Notes under the pieces: model-generated | What the model was told of the DNA's origin: nothing | What the model saw: the letters and a program-made list of their open reading frames with translations, nothing else | The model's database searches: none | Origin: CAZSXS01 sp964611385 | GTDB lineage: Bacteria; Bacillota; Clostridia; Lachnospirales; CAYPQA01 | Direction of reading: 5' to 3' | DNA length: 20,425 nt | Assembly (NCBI GenBank): GCA_964611385.1 | Contig: CAZSXS010000069.1 | Span: forward strand, 1-20,425 | Translations under genes and position numbers: made by a program | Part shown: positions 7,956 to 16,302 of the stretch, piece after piece | Layout of the letters: every line of letters starts with the position of its first letter | Numbering within the stretch: position 1 is the first letter of the stretch

Positions 7956-8130
7956 ATACTATGAATGGGCACAAATTGCACAGAGCGATCCGATGAAAGC
8001 CTAGAAGGGATACCGCCCGGAACGGCTTGCGATTAGCACTAGTGGAGGGCGGTGTCCCTTTTTAGGCTTGGGCCTGGATTCCCATGTCACTTGGCACGTG
8101 CTATGGATACTAATGCCCGTTTGTAGTATA
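7955..8130 (+). ncRNA. structured element copy B (candidate ncRNA or palindromic repeat)
   Basis: The outer arms 7955-7971 and 8114-8130 are inverted repeats (TATACTATGAATGGGCA against TGCCCGTTTGTAGTATA). The three non-identical positions all form G-U pairs in plus-strand RNA, which points to plus as the sense strand. Inside, AAGCCTAGAAGGGAT...(8000-8020) pairs with ...GTCCCTTTTTAGGCTT (8049-8070), again with G-U pairs, forming a long hairpin with further internal pairing. The blocks GGGCACAA, AGCGATCCGATG and ACGTGCTA recur in the same order in copy A (4786-4892). It starts at the end of a terminator and lies 73 bases before a small ORF. A TATACT at its left edge could be a -10 box, but no convincing -35 is present. 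Confidence 0.5.
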
Positions 8131-8202
8131 GCTTGACTACCTAGCATATAATAGAAATTTTTAGCATAAATACTATAAATGAAAAAATCCAGGCAGAAAT
8201 AA

Positions 8203-8397
8203 ATGGAAAATCAAAACCCAAAATCGGAAAAGCTAAACATTGTTTGCAAGAACGTATTTAAGGGTACAGAGGACCAGAGCATCAAAGAAAATTACAATCG
8301 AATATGGGTTGAATTGATTCATCAATTCGAAAAAGAAAAAGCTTCTCATCATGAACAGCTTTTCACCATTAACAAACCAGCCTCTAGGGATCAATAA
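8203..8397 (+). CDS. small ORF upstream of the recombinase
   Basis: A 64-codon ORF encoding a charged soluble peptide with a core of the type NVFKGTEDQSIKENYNRIW followed by ELIHQFEK. The ribosome site is weak. From memory, short ORFs with a similar 'VFKG...W-ELI-Q-EK' core stand next to recombinase genes in clostridial genomes, which would make it a recombination partner or regulator, but this is not verified. Its last codons lie inside the hairpin 8374-8410, so ribosomes finishing this ORF would cover the hairpin. That could control read-through into the recombinase gene 35 bases downstream. No known domain was recognised. Confidence 0.5.
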   Translation: MENQNPKSEKLNIVCKNVFKGTEDQSIKENYNRIWVELIHQFEKEKASHHEQLFTINKPASRDQ

Positions 8398-8420
8398 ATC
8401 AGGCTGGTTTGTTTTTATTT
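8374..8420 (+). terminator. terminator/attenuator between small ORF and recombinase
   Basis: Arms AAACCAGCCT (8374-8383) and AGGCTGGTTT (8401-8410) pair perfectly and are followed by GTTTTTATTT. The left arm is coding sequence of the 64-codon ORF and the stop codon (8395-8397) is in the loop. The recombinase ribosome site AAGGAGG starts immediately after at 8421. Confidence 0.75.
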
Positions 8421-8431
8421 AAGGAGGATCT

Positions 8432-9982
8432 ATGAAGGTAGCCATCTATTGCCGACTATCAGAAGAAGACAAGAATAAACGATCAGAAGCGGAAGACAGC
8501 GAAAGCATTCAAAATCAAAAGTCCATGCTGATCCAATATGCTATGGAAAAGCAATGGGAAATCTACGGCATTTATAGCGACGACGACTATACAGGAGCTG
8601 ACCGGAATAGACCCCAGTTTAATCAATTGATCCGGGACGCTGAAGAAAGAAAATTCAATATTGTCCTTTGCAAGACCCAAAGCCGCTTTACCAGAGAGTT
8701 GGAATTAGTCGAAAAATATATCCACGGTCTTTTTCCAAGCTGGAATGTCCGCTTTATAAGTCTGGTTGACAATGCCGACACAGACAATAAGGGGAATAAA
8801 AAGTCACGTCAAATCAACGGCCTGATCAATGAATGGTACCTGGAAGATCTGTCGGAGAATATCAAAAGCGTCCTTGTGAACAAGCGAAAGAAAGGCGCTC
8901 ACATTGGTTCTTTTTCCCTATACGGGTATAAAAAAGATCCTACTATAAAAGGTCACTTGCTGATTGATGAGGAGGCGGCAGCCATCGTTCGTGAAGTGTT
9001 TAGCTTGTTCGCAAAGGGTTATGGTAAGACAGCCATTGCAAGAATACTCAATGATAGAGGTATCCCCAACCCATCCGAATATAAGCGGATGAAGGGCTTG
9101 CGCTACCAACAACCCAAAAGCAAAAATAGCACGCTGTGGAAATATTTCTCCATCGCCCATATGCTCGTGAATGAGATTTATATCGGCAACATGGTACAGG
9201 GAAAGTATGGCAGCGTCTCCTATAAAAGCAAGCAAAACAAACCAAGGCCGAAAGCTCAATGGTATATCGTCGAAGGAACCCACGAGCCGATTATTGATCT
9301 TACCCTTTGGGAACAAGTGCAGGCTTTGATTGGACAACGAACCAAACCGTTTTCAAACGGCGCGATCGGCTTGTTCGCTAAGAAAGCAAGGTGCATGAAC
9401 TGCGGTTATACCATGCGATCCCACAAAAGTCGTGGCAAGCACTATTTAAAATGCAGCACCCATCATCTTGACAAGACAAGATGCTGTGGTGCTTTTGTTT
9501 CAGTCGAAAAATTAGAGAAAGCTCTTTTAAAGGAAATCAACAGGCTGTCTATGGCTTATTTGGATAGGGATGAACTGGAGCGAAAGTTGCAATTTTCAAG
9601 AGCAGATGGAAAGATAAGTTGGATCAAAGCTGAACTCAAAGCCTGCCAGAAAAAGGTGGAAGACTATACTAAGGCGATCCAGGATCTCTATCTGGACAAG
9701 TCAAAGGGTATTATCAGCCAGAAGGAATACCTAGACTTTTCAAAAGAGTTTTCTCAAAGCAAGGCTTTGGCAGAAAGCCGAATAGCGAACCTGACAACGG
9801 AACTTCAGACCTTGGAAAGTCAAGCGGAAAACTTGAACGACAAACAAAGACTTATTGAGCAGTACATAGACCTAAAAGCTCTTGACAGAATAATGATTGA
9901 AAAGCTGGTGGAGTACATCACGATTGGCAAACGTGAAAAGGGCACGAAGGAGATTGTTGCAGAGATACACTGGAACTTTTAG
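8432..9982 (+). CDS. large serine recombinase
   Basis: A 516-residue site-specific recombinase of the large serine family (integrases of phages and conjugative or mobilisable elements). The resolvase catalytic domain comes first: YCRLS with catalytic Ser10, and the conserved arginine block SRFTRELE (84-91). Then the 'recombinase' DNA-binding domain (about 155-265, starting YGYKKDP and including AIARILNDRGIPNP), a zinc ribbon with Cys321, Cys324, Cys341 and Cys351/352, and a long coiled coil (about 375-485) of the kind that controls integration versus excision. Length and all key residues are intact, so the enzyme is probably active. An AAGGAGG site stands five bases upstream of the start. No relaxase, phage or resistance cargo is nearby, so it is either a minimal element or the remains of a larger one. 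Attachment sites were not identified. Confidence 0.95.
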   Translation: MKVAIYCRLSEEDKNKRSEAEDSESIQNQKSMLIQYAMEKQWEIYGIYSDDDYTGADRNRPQFNQLIRDAEERKFNIVLCKTQSRFTRELELVEKYIHGLFPSWNVRFISLVDNADTDNKGNKKSRQINGLINEWYLEDLSENIKSVLVNKRKKGAHIGSFSLYGYKKDPTIKGHLLIDEEAAAIVREVFSLFAKGYGKTAIARILNDRGIPNPSEYKRMKGLRYQQPKSKNSTLWKYFSIAHMLVNEIYIGNMVQGKYGSVSYKSKQNKPRPKAQWYIVEGTHEPIIDLTLWEQVQALIGQRTKPFSNGAIGLFAKKARCMNCGYTMRSHKSRGKHYLKCSTHHLDKTRCCGAFVSVEKLEKALLKEINRLSMAYLDRDELERKLQFSRADGKISWIKAELKACQKKVEDYTKAIQDLYLDKSKGIISQKEYLDFSKEFSQSKALAESRIANLTTELQTLESQAENLNDKQRLIEQYIDLKALDRIMIEKLVEYITIGKREKGTKEIVAEIHWNF

Positions 9983-10293
9983 CTGGTCATATACTCAGTC
10001 TCTTAAATATTTACCAAGCGCCATCATTTAGCCCAGGCAAATTCTATTGTTTTGGGCAGCGGCTTTGCAAGGCAGAATGTGACTAAGATAAGTCCAGAAA
10101 CCTGACAAAAGTACAGCAAAAAAAAACAACAAACCTTAGCAATATTTTATATGTAAGAACAAACCCAGATGTCGCTTAAAAAAATGATATAAGTTTACTA
10201 AATCGTGATATTTATCGGTTGGCCTTACAGATATAATTTGTTCAATGTAGCGGTTGAAGGCAAATTGCCTAGGTAGAATATCTATTGACTTGA
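9983..10293. other. intergenic region after the recombinase
   Basis: No gene is visible. It is A-rich in the middle (a run of nine A at about 10119) and has a short perfect inverted repeat AGGCAAATTGCCT (10258-10270) that could be an operator or a half of a recombination site. The region separates the recombinase from the truncated nitrilase and is the natural place to look for one end of the mobile element; no matching direct repeat was found by eye upstream of 8203. Confidence 0.4.
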
Positions 10294-10752
10294 ACTTTTC
10301 TGCGTATAGAAGAAAAATACGCTGATTCCCATCCGGATATTATTATTTTTCCGGCCTTGTTCCATGGCGGAATCTTGCAAAACTGCTGGGCATTCAATAT
10401 AGTTTCTTACTTTATTGGTGCGTGCGGGGGCTGTGGTGCATCCGTGCTCTCACCCATCGGCGAGATCCTAGCCTCCTCAAAAAGTGATGACCCAAGGGTG
10501 GTTCATACAATTAATACGGATTGTGCAATTGTTCATCTCGACTACAACAAAGAAAAAATAGAGCAAGCTGTTAGAAAATACGGTATGGACTTGACCGTAA
10601 GAGATCCAGGCAAGCTGGGTCGTGTCCTGTTAAGCTGCGAAAGTGAAGCGTTGAGCATCCATGAGATTATGGAGGAATTTGCCATAGAGCCTTTGGATGA
10701 ATATCTGAACCGTGCTCAAACTGCAGCACAAAAAAATTTGATAAAGGAATGA
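10294..10752 (+). pseudogene. C-terminal part of a carbon-nitrogen hydrolase (nitrilase family)
   Basis: An open frame without a normal start runs from 10294. It begins to resemble nitrilase-superfamily C-termini at about 10306: ADSHPDIIIFPALFHGG, then VLSPIGEILASS and TINTDCAIVHLDYN. In this family the catalytic Glu, Lys and Cys lie in the part that is missing here, so the fragment cannot be an active amidase or nitrilase. A TTG at 10357 could be called as a start but has no ribosome site. It stands eight bases before the oxidoreductase gene and was presumably the first gene of the catabolic cluster, cut at its 5' side by a deletion or by the insertion carrying the recombinase. Confidence 0.8.
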
Positions 10753-10759
10753 TGATGAA

Positions 10760-11758
10760 ATGGAAAAGAAAGCTGTAATCGGAATTATTGGATGTGGGCT
10801 AATCGCTCAAGGAATGCATTTGGGAAATGCGTTTTTAAACGATCGTATTCGCGTGAAATGGTGCTGTGATTTGGTAGATGAAAACCTTGCCTATGTGAGT
10901 AAGCACTATACGCCTGAAGCGCTGACAAAGGACTATAAGGAGGTTATTCAGGACCCGGAAGTGCAGGGCGTTATGATCCTCACAACCCATGATGTACGCT
11001 TAAAGCTGATTGAAGAGGCTGCAATGAACGGCAAGAGCATTTATGTTGAAAAGCCTATGGCCACAAGTATGCGCGAGGCATACGAGATCATGAAGATCAT
11101 ACGAAAGACAGGCGTTCAACTGGTGGTAGGCTTTAACCGCCGCTGTGCTCCGATTGTTAAGGACGCAATACAGATCCTACAAAAGCACCAGGAAAACCCC
11201 GTTACTGCTCCTTGGCGGTATAAGCGTTACGGAGACGAACCGACCCAGGACATGAAAGAATCGGAAGCAACTATGGTTCTGATGCGGATAAATGACAACC
11301 ATGTGTCCTTTAAGTCCTATGCGATGGACCCTTATGTGGGGCACGGTGCCATCATGGGAGAACTTTGTCACTTCGTTGACTTGGCCTGTAAAATCATTGG
11401 CCGTGAGCCAGTTAAGGTCTATGCGGAGGGCTGGTCTCGTATCAATCAAACCCTTGTAATCCAGTTTGAGGATAAATCAATTTGCACCATTATGGACGCA
11501 GCCGTCGGTACCTTTGACCATCCCAAGGAGCTTATTGAAATCTATCATAAGGGTCTTAGCTTACAGTTGGATTTCTACCTGCAATTGCGAATCGGAGGAA
11601 TCGAAGGGCCATACAAAATTGATTATCCGTTTAAATTCGATCCATATCCTTATATTGATCAAGGCGAAGGCTCCATGCGTCTTATTGAAAAGACCCGTGA
11701 GCGGAACCGCCTGACGATAGAGAGTAACGAACAACAAGAGTATCCAGGGGCTGTATGA
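10760..11758 (+). CDS. Gfo/Idh/MocA-family oxidoreductase
   Basis: A 332-residue NAD(P)-dependent sugar dehydrogenase-like enzyme. The N-terminal Rossmann fold has GIIGCG (8-13), and the family's EKP motif is at residues 97-99 (YVEKPMA), with the catalytic Lys98. The C-terminal alpha/beta domain follows, with GELCHFVDLACKI (the conserved His region). Length is normal and the frame is unbroken, so this may be one of the few intact genes of the cluster. An AAAGGA site precedes the start. Its stop overlaps the ATG of the next, mostly deleted gene (ATGA), which implies former translational coupling. The substrate is probably a sugar, amino sugar, inositol or derived acid, given the neighbours; it cannot be fixed from sequence. 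Confidence 0.9.
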   Translation: MEKKAVIGIIGCGLIAQGMHLGNAFLNDRIRVKWCCDLVDENLAYVSKHYTPEALTKDYKEVIQDPEVQGVMILTTHDVRLKLIEEAAMNGKSIYVEKPMATSMREAYEIMKIIRKTGVQLVVGFNRRCAPIVKDAIQILQKHQENPVTAPWRYKRYGDEPTQDMKESEATMVLMRINDNHVSFKSYAMDPYVGHGAIMGELCHFVDLACKIIGREPVKVYAEGWSRINQTLVIQFEDKSICTIMDAAVGTFDHPKELIEIYHKGLSLQLDFYLQLRIGGIEGPYKIDYPFKFDPYPYIDQGEGSMRLIEKTRERNRLTIESNEQQEYPGAV

Positions 11759-11880
11759 CAACAGCTGAAATGGCGTTGCTGGCTCATCCTCTTATAAGGG
11801 ACTGGGAGCTTGTCAAAAAAATGCTTCCTGAACTGATTCAAGCAAACCTACAATGGCTACCAAAATTTAACAGGGCATAG
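11755..11880 (+). pseudogene. remnant resembling the C-terminus of a GH4 6-phospho-glycosidase
   Basis: A 41-codon frame starts at an ATG overlapping the oxidoreductase stop. It reads MTTAEMALLAHPLI, then a helical segment ending ELIQANLQWLPKF. The 'ALLAHPL' block followed by an amphipathic helix and 'N..WLP.F' resembles the extreme C-terminus of family-4 6-phospho-beta-glucosidases. The start codon of the former gene seems to be joined almost directly to its last 40 codons, as expected from an in-frame internal deletion. A genuine small protein is possible but less likely in this decayed cluster. Confidence 0.45.
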
Positions 11881-11892
11881 ATAGGAGCGAAT

Positions 11893-12470
11893 ATGAAGTA
11901 TTTTTTGGCGATAGACCAGGGCGGTAGTAAATTTATTAGTCCCCTGGACCAATGTGGAGGCGCGTTAGGTACCAAGGCTTGGCAAAGCATTTTGGACGAT
12001 TACACCGGATTTGGAGAAAAAACACTGCTAAGCCAGCTTATTCTTGAAAAGTATAATGAACCGAATCTTGTTGAGCTGTATAAGAAATTTACGACCAATC
12101 AAATCCTGTTTAAAAACTATGAGCTTTGCCCATTGTTAATGGAAGCCGCAATCTCAAACGATAAGGTCGCACTGGACATTCTGGAAACGTCGGCGAACCG
12201 ATTGGTTTGCTACATTGAAGAAGGGTCGAAGAAGCTCGGACTGATGCAAACGCTTGTTACGCTTGTTTTGACAGGTGGCGTTTTCAAAGGGAAGGGTAAG
12301 GTGTTCTTTAATATCATAAGCCGTATCGTTACTGAAAAAAACTAAATATTGTCTGCGTTGAGGCTCAGTACGAGCCTGTTGCGGGAGCTGCTCTTCTTTT
12401 GATTGATTCATTCGATCAAGCTACACGCGATCAGGCGTTACAGCGTTTTGATGCCGATTGGGCATTTTAA
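11893..12470 (+). pseudogene. N-acetylglucosamine-kinase-like BadF/BcrA-family ATPase, deleted and frameshifted
   Basis: The gene begins normally with a ribosome site (ATAGGAGCG) and MKYFLAIDQGGSK, the phosphate-1 loop of the ASKHA fold. It then jumps directly to a mid-protein segment (GGALGTKAWQSILDD), so roughly the first third of the normal length of about 300 residues is missing. Residues with LTGGVFKG mark the adenosine loop. The frame stops at 12345 after a run of seven A (12335-12341). Shifting frame there continues the protein as LNIVCVEAQYEPVAGAALL and on to a stop at 12468, a typical end for this family. The shift equals loss of one base. In intact form it would phosphorylate an amino sugar before the deaminase step encoded by nagB. 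Confidence 0.78.
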
Positions 12471-12497
12471 TTTAAAGAGAACGATGGAGGCTATAAA

Positions 12498-14926
12498 ATG
12501 ATCAATAAAGATGAAAACGGAAGGATTTTTTTAACCAGTACTCATCATTCGGACTTAACCTGGCAGTTTTCCTATGAGGAATACGATAAAATTCGGGAAG
12601 AACAATTAAATATTGTTATGGGATTTTTCAGTAAATACCCTGAATACGGCTTTATTATAGACCAGGCCTATGTATTAGAGAATTATTTGGAACGAAATCC
12701 TAAGCAAAGGGATAACATCATTCAGTATTTTAATAAGGGAAACGGTTCCCTGGAGCTTTTCGGTGCTTATGCCATTCCTGATTTAAACATGTGCAGCGGT
12801 GAGTCTTTTATTAGAAACTGTATTTTGGGTCAGCAGTATTACCTGCGCCAGTTCGGCTGCCTACCGATTACAGCAAGCTTGGATGATGCCTTTGGTATGC
12901 CCTTTCAAGTTCCCCAGGTCCTTGCGAAATTGGGTTATCAATATCTGATACCCGGACGTACCCCCAATGCACAATCTGGCCTGAATGCCGATCAATCCTT
13001 TGTTTGGCAGGGCATGGGACAAACAAAGATTATCGTTGTTCAACAAGATGCGGGTGTTGATAAATCATCCTATATATCGAATGTGCCCGTCATACAGAAC
13101 GAAAGCGAACGCTTTATTAAAACCCTTACAGATCTCCAAAACACAAGCGACAATGTCTTGGCATACTACAAGACAGAGTTCCAGATGCTTGATGAGATGT
13201 TTTTCAAACATCTGGAAGCTGTCAATCAAAATCCAAATGCAAAAAGAAAAGTTACCTTTGGACGTTTTACCGATTACTGCAAAACGATAAAGGAAGAGGA
13301 TTTACCGATATATCATGGTGAGTTTAATCCGACATTAACTGGCTGTTACACGACCAGGATCGGGGTAAAGCAAAAAATAAGAGCTGCGGAAAATGCAGTA
13401 TTTGACACTGAGCTGGCTTCTGCTCTAACTGGCAAGGAGATTGATCTTTCGAAGGTTTGGTTGCAATTAAATTTAGGGCAGTTTGATGCATCTTGTGGTT
13501 GCCATCACGATATCTGCAATATTGATGTCCATGAAAAGCTGGACTTTGTTCTTGAACAAGCAGTACTGGAACGGGACAGAGTACTTGAAAAAAGTAAAGG
13601 GCAAACGCTGCTCGTGATGAACCCTTCGGCTTATTCTGAATCACGCCTAGTGGAGACCACGATTGATGCAATTCCAGCCGACATACCGATTCAAAAAGAG
13701 GGCGATCACTATTATTTTGTTGCTGATTTGCCAGCTCATGGTGCTAAGTATTTTACAGCCCGTTCGAATACGGCGGACTTGTGCATTAAAAAGGTTGATC
13801 CTTCTGCCTATTGCGGTAAGTCTGATTATTACACCTTTGATTTTACAGGCCCAGCCCCAAAGATTACTTCAAACAGATTCGGCCACTCTGTATTTGGGCA
13901 AGAGCGATTTGCTGAGATACTATTCCACCATGAGAGCGGTTCTATGTGGGATGAGTGTCTGCTTGAACCTCCATGTGGTATGGAATACCAAGAAGAAACG
14001 GTTACAGATGTGGAAGAAGGTCCGTTGTTTATAAATGTTACAACCACTGGATCTGTAAAGCCTGGTAAAAAGCCGATTTCTGGCAATGCTGGAATGTATT
14101 GGCCTGGGTTCGAGTCTTTATCCTTTAAAAAAGAATATATTTTCCCTTTGCATCTGCCTTATTTCCAGTTGCGCTTAACTTTGGATTTCGCCGGATGTAA
14201 TACAAAGATATCGTTGCGTATTCCTGTAGAGTTGGACCCATTAAACGCAGTCGCACTGTATGATACACCATTTGCAGCTCTTCAAAGAAAGCCGTATTTT
14301 GAAGTACCGTATCAATACGAAGCAACGTTGCAGCCACTCTCAAGCCATCGGACTATGCACATGCACACGGTGATTATCCTGCACTCCATTGGGTGGATTA
14401 CAGTGACAATAACATCGGCTTGGCAGTAGCAAACAGCGGCACGCCAGGGCATCAGCTTGTAGGCAAAGATATTTTTGTCAGTCTTCTAAGAAGTGCAACT
14501 CGTTGCATGGACGGTACAATGTATCCTCAGCCGGGTTCATATGATAATGGAACACATGTTTTCGACTTTGCTTTTACAGACCATATGCCAAACAACTCTG
14601 AAATTGCACCAAGGCTTGGGTCAGTACTCAACCGCAAGCCCGTGTGTTTGACTATAGATGCAGTCCGTATTCCGGAAGATAAAAGTGTTGTTAGCTTTTC
14701 GCATGAAAACATTCAAGTCTCTTCTATTTATCTCGAAAAGGATACAATCGTTGTACGAGCTTATGAGGGTTTCGGCGTAACGACAGAATGCATTTTATCT
14801 TGTGATGAAAAAATGGCCTGCTATAACGCAAACCTGCATGGAGAAATCCAGGATAAGGCAGACAAAAGCAATTTGATTTTTACCCCCTATGAAATAAAAT
14901 GCTTTGTTTTAAAAGATGAAATTTGA
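12498..14926 (+). pseudogene. GH38 alpha-mannosidase-like glycosidase, frameshifted
   Basis: A ribosome site (GGAGG at 12486) precedes MINKDENGRIFLTSTHHSDL. The N-terminal part has the family-38 features: a metal-binding HHSDLTW (16-22) and a DDAFG block (129-133) at the place of the nucleophile motif DxFG, followed by QVPQVLAKLGY. The first frame (12498-14429) runs into unrelated sequence after about 14335. The second frame, open from 14303 to 14926, supplies the expected C-terminal domain (GDYPALHWVDYSD, then GLAVANSGTPGHQL). Together they make about 808 residues, a normal length for the family. The shift equals loss of one base and lies at 14303-14345, not in a homopolymer. It was presumably a cytoplasmic enzyme acting on mannose-containing glycans. 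Confidence 0.85.
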
Positions 14927-14971
14927 ATACGATTTGTTGGTTAAAGTTTATCAGTAAAGGAAGGATGATCC

Positions 14972-15694
14972 TTGCAGTTATTTATTGAAGAAGATTATGA
15001 AGCGATGTCCAAAAAAGCGGCTGAATGTATTGCCTGTTTTATCAACCAAAACCCTGGCGCCCTTCTTTGCCTTGCGGGAGGCAATACCCCGCTTGGCGTT
15101 TTCGAGCACTTAATTCAGATGCAACAAGATGGCAAGGTAGAGTTGAATAGCGTTTACTATGCTGAATTAGACGAATGGGTAGGTCTGGGCTACGAGGAGG
15201 TAGGCTCCTGCAAGCAATTACTGGCAGACAATTTTTATAACAAGGCACAAATTCAATGGGAAAGAGTACATTACTTCGACGGACTTGCGACAGATATGGA
15301 AGCGGAATGCCGACTGATGGAGCGTTGGCTTGCTGATCATGGCGGCTTGGGTCTTACTTTATTAGGGATCGGTATGAATGGTCATATCGGATTTAATGAA
15401 CCGAATGGCTCAGATGCTAGAGGATGCTTTACAGTACAGCTTGACGAGATTACCAAGGAAGTAAGTGCCAAATATTTTAACAAGGTACTTCCTGTGGAAA
15501 CCGGTATCACCATTGGGTGGAAAGAATTGTATTCATCTAAAGAAGTGATTTTCATTGCTAATGGGAAACAGAAGGCACCAATCATTCAAAAATCCCTTTA
15601 CGAAGCTCCTACCGCAACAGTTCCGGCCTCTCTGTTCCAAACACATCCATCGTTGACGGTTGTTCTGGATCAAGAGGCGGCTTGCAAGGTTTAA
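14972..15694 (+). CDS. nagB: glucosamine-6-phosphate deaminase
   Basis: A 240-residue enzyme converting glucosamine-6-phosphate to fructose-6-phosphate and ammonia. The start is TTG with an AAAGGAAGGA site at proper distance; there is no ATG nearby. Conserved motifs are GGNTPLG (39-45, phosphate binding; the family usually has GGTP), AELDEWVGL with the catalytic Asp, and LLGIGMNGHIGFNEP with the catalytic His. Length is the same as Bacillus NagB and the frame is intact, so it may still work. It lies 45 bases after the mannosidase gene on the same strand and was probably the distal gene of the amino-sugar operon. A 6-phosphogluconolactonase-like specificity is less likely given the GHIGFNEP block. 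Confidence 0.9.
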   Translation: MQLFIEEDYEAMSKKAAECIACFINQNPGALLCLAGGNTPLGVFEHLIQMQQDGKVELNSVYYAELDEWVGLGYEEVGSCKQLLADNFYNKAQIQWERVHYFDGLATDMEAECRLMERWLADHGGLGLTLLGIGMNGHIGFNEPNGSDARGCFTVQLDEITKEVSAKYFNKVLPVETGITIGWKELYSSKEVIFIANGKQKAPIIQKSLYEAPTATVPASLFQTHPSLTVVLDQEAACKV

Positions 15695-15725
15695 TTGAAA
15701 GGGAAGGTAAACGGCGTGGCTTCGA

Positions 15726-15959
15726 ATGACCTCGACAGGCAAACGGTTTAAAACGGTAATGGTTAAAAGTTGTTCTTACGGGATTGCAGCAGAGCAAAAG
15801 GCCCGCTCAACCTATGAATACATTTTGAACCTAACCGACGACCCGGACGTTGCAGACCCCATACGTTTCTTGAGAGAACGTGAAGTTGTCCACTTCCAAC
15901 GCTTTGGCGAAACCCTCGATTTCGTGAGAGCATTTATGAATAGCAAAAAATTTTTTTAA
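15726..15959 (+). pseudogene. C-terminal fragment of a manganese catalase / CotJC-like protein
   Basis: The frame reads SYGIAAEQKARSTYEYI, LTDDPDVADPIRFLR and EREVVHFQRFGETL. This is the fourth-helix region of dimanganese catalases and the spore-coat CotJC proteins, which carries a metal-ligand Glu and His (EREVVHFQRFGE). The preceding two thirds of the protein, with the other metal ligands, are absent, and there is no ribosome site for the ATG at 15726. Homology probably begins around 15770. The protein ends normally. It is a decayed remnant and not related by function to the sugar cluster. Confidence 0.8.
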
Positions 15960-16074
15960 TACAAGTAAAAAATCCGTTCTTGCCTCTTGGTAAGCACCAT
16001 AATGATCGATCACCTCTACCACAATAAAAAAAACATTCCATTTGATTCTTGGTGACAGGGCAAAAAAACGATGA

Positions 16075-16121
16075 AAAAAGGAGATTCAGCGGTTACAGGA
16101 CAACTGCTGAATCTCCTTTTT
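16075..16121. terminator. bidirectional terminator hairpin
   Basis: Arms of 20 bases (16075-16094 and 16102-16121) pair with one G-U position, seven-base loop, A-run on the left and T-run on the right. It ends the plus-strand sugar cluster and could also work on the minus strand. Confidence 0.88.
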
Positions 16122-16167
16122 GCTTTCTGCAATCTGTTAATGACGAAATCACCATTTTTCTTGTTCA

Positions 16168-16206
16168 ACTGAACCACCACCGGATGGAAGCCGGTGGTGG
16201 TTCAGT
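16168..16206 (+). terminator. GC-rich hairpin, second terminator
   Basis: A perfect 16-bp stem (16168-16183 with 16191-16206), seven-base loop, followed by TTCCTTTTCCTT. It may back up the terminator 47 bases upstream. Confidence 0.7.
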
Positions 16207-16302
16207 TTCCTTTTCCTTCAAAACAGAGATTTCTATGAAGCTATAGTTTTAATAGAATGTAACAAAGAACTATGGTCATTATCAACTCTAAACTAATTAT
16301 GA

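Larger units (their letters stand above)
15960..16302. other. intergenic region with two strong terminators
   Basis: No gene is visible. The stretch contains an A-rich segment, then the two hairpins listed separately at 16075-16121 and 16168-16206, then A+T-rich sequence up to the stop of the minus-strand gene at 16303. It marks the border between the decayed sugar cluster and the A+T-rich gene block. Confidence 0.6.

Noticed and set aside
7955..8020. Cyclic-di-GMP-I riboswitch, suggested by GCACAGAGC in copy B
   Set aside because: The GGGACGC and AAAGCCUCCGGCC parts of that class are missing, and the block is not conserved in copy A.
7955..8130. Integron attC-like site or IS200/IS605 end
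   Set aside because: No GTTRRRY/RYYYAAC core boxes, no integrase or transposase of those families, and the G-U pattern favours an RNA fold.
8374..8420. CRISPR repeat or tRNA in the recombinase upstream region
   Set aside because: Only a single short hairpin is present, with no repeated units and no cloverleaf.
12335..12345. Programmed frameshift in the kinase gene at the A-run
   Set aside because: The gene already lacks a large internal part, so decay or sequence error is the simpler explanation.
15831..16022. Minus-strand open frame opposite the catalase fragment
   Set aside because: It is the shadow of the conserved catalase C-terminus and lacks a ribosome site.
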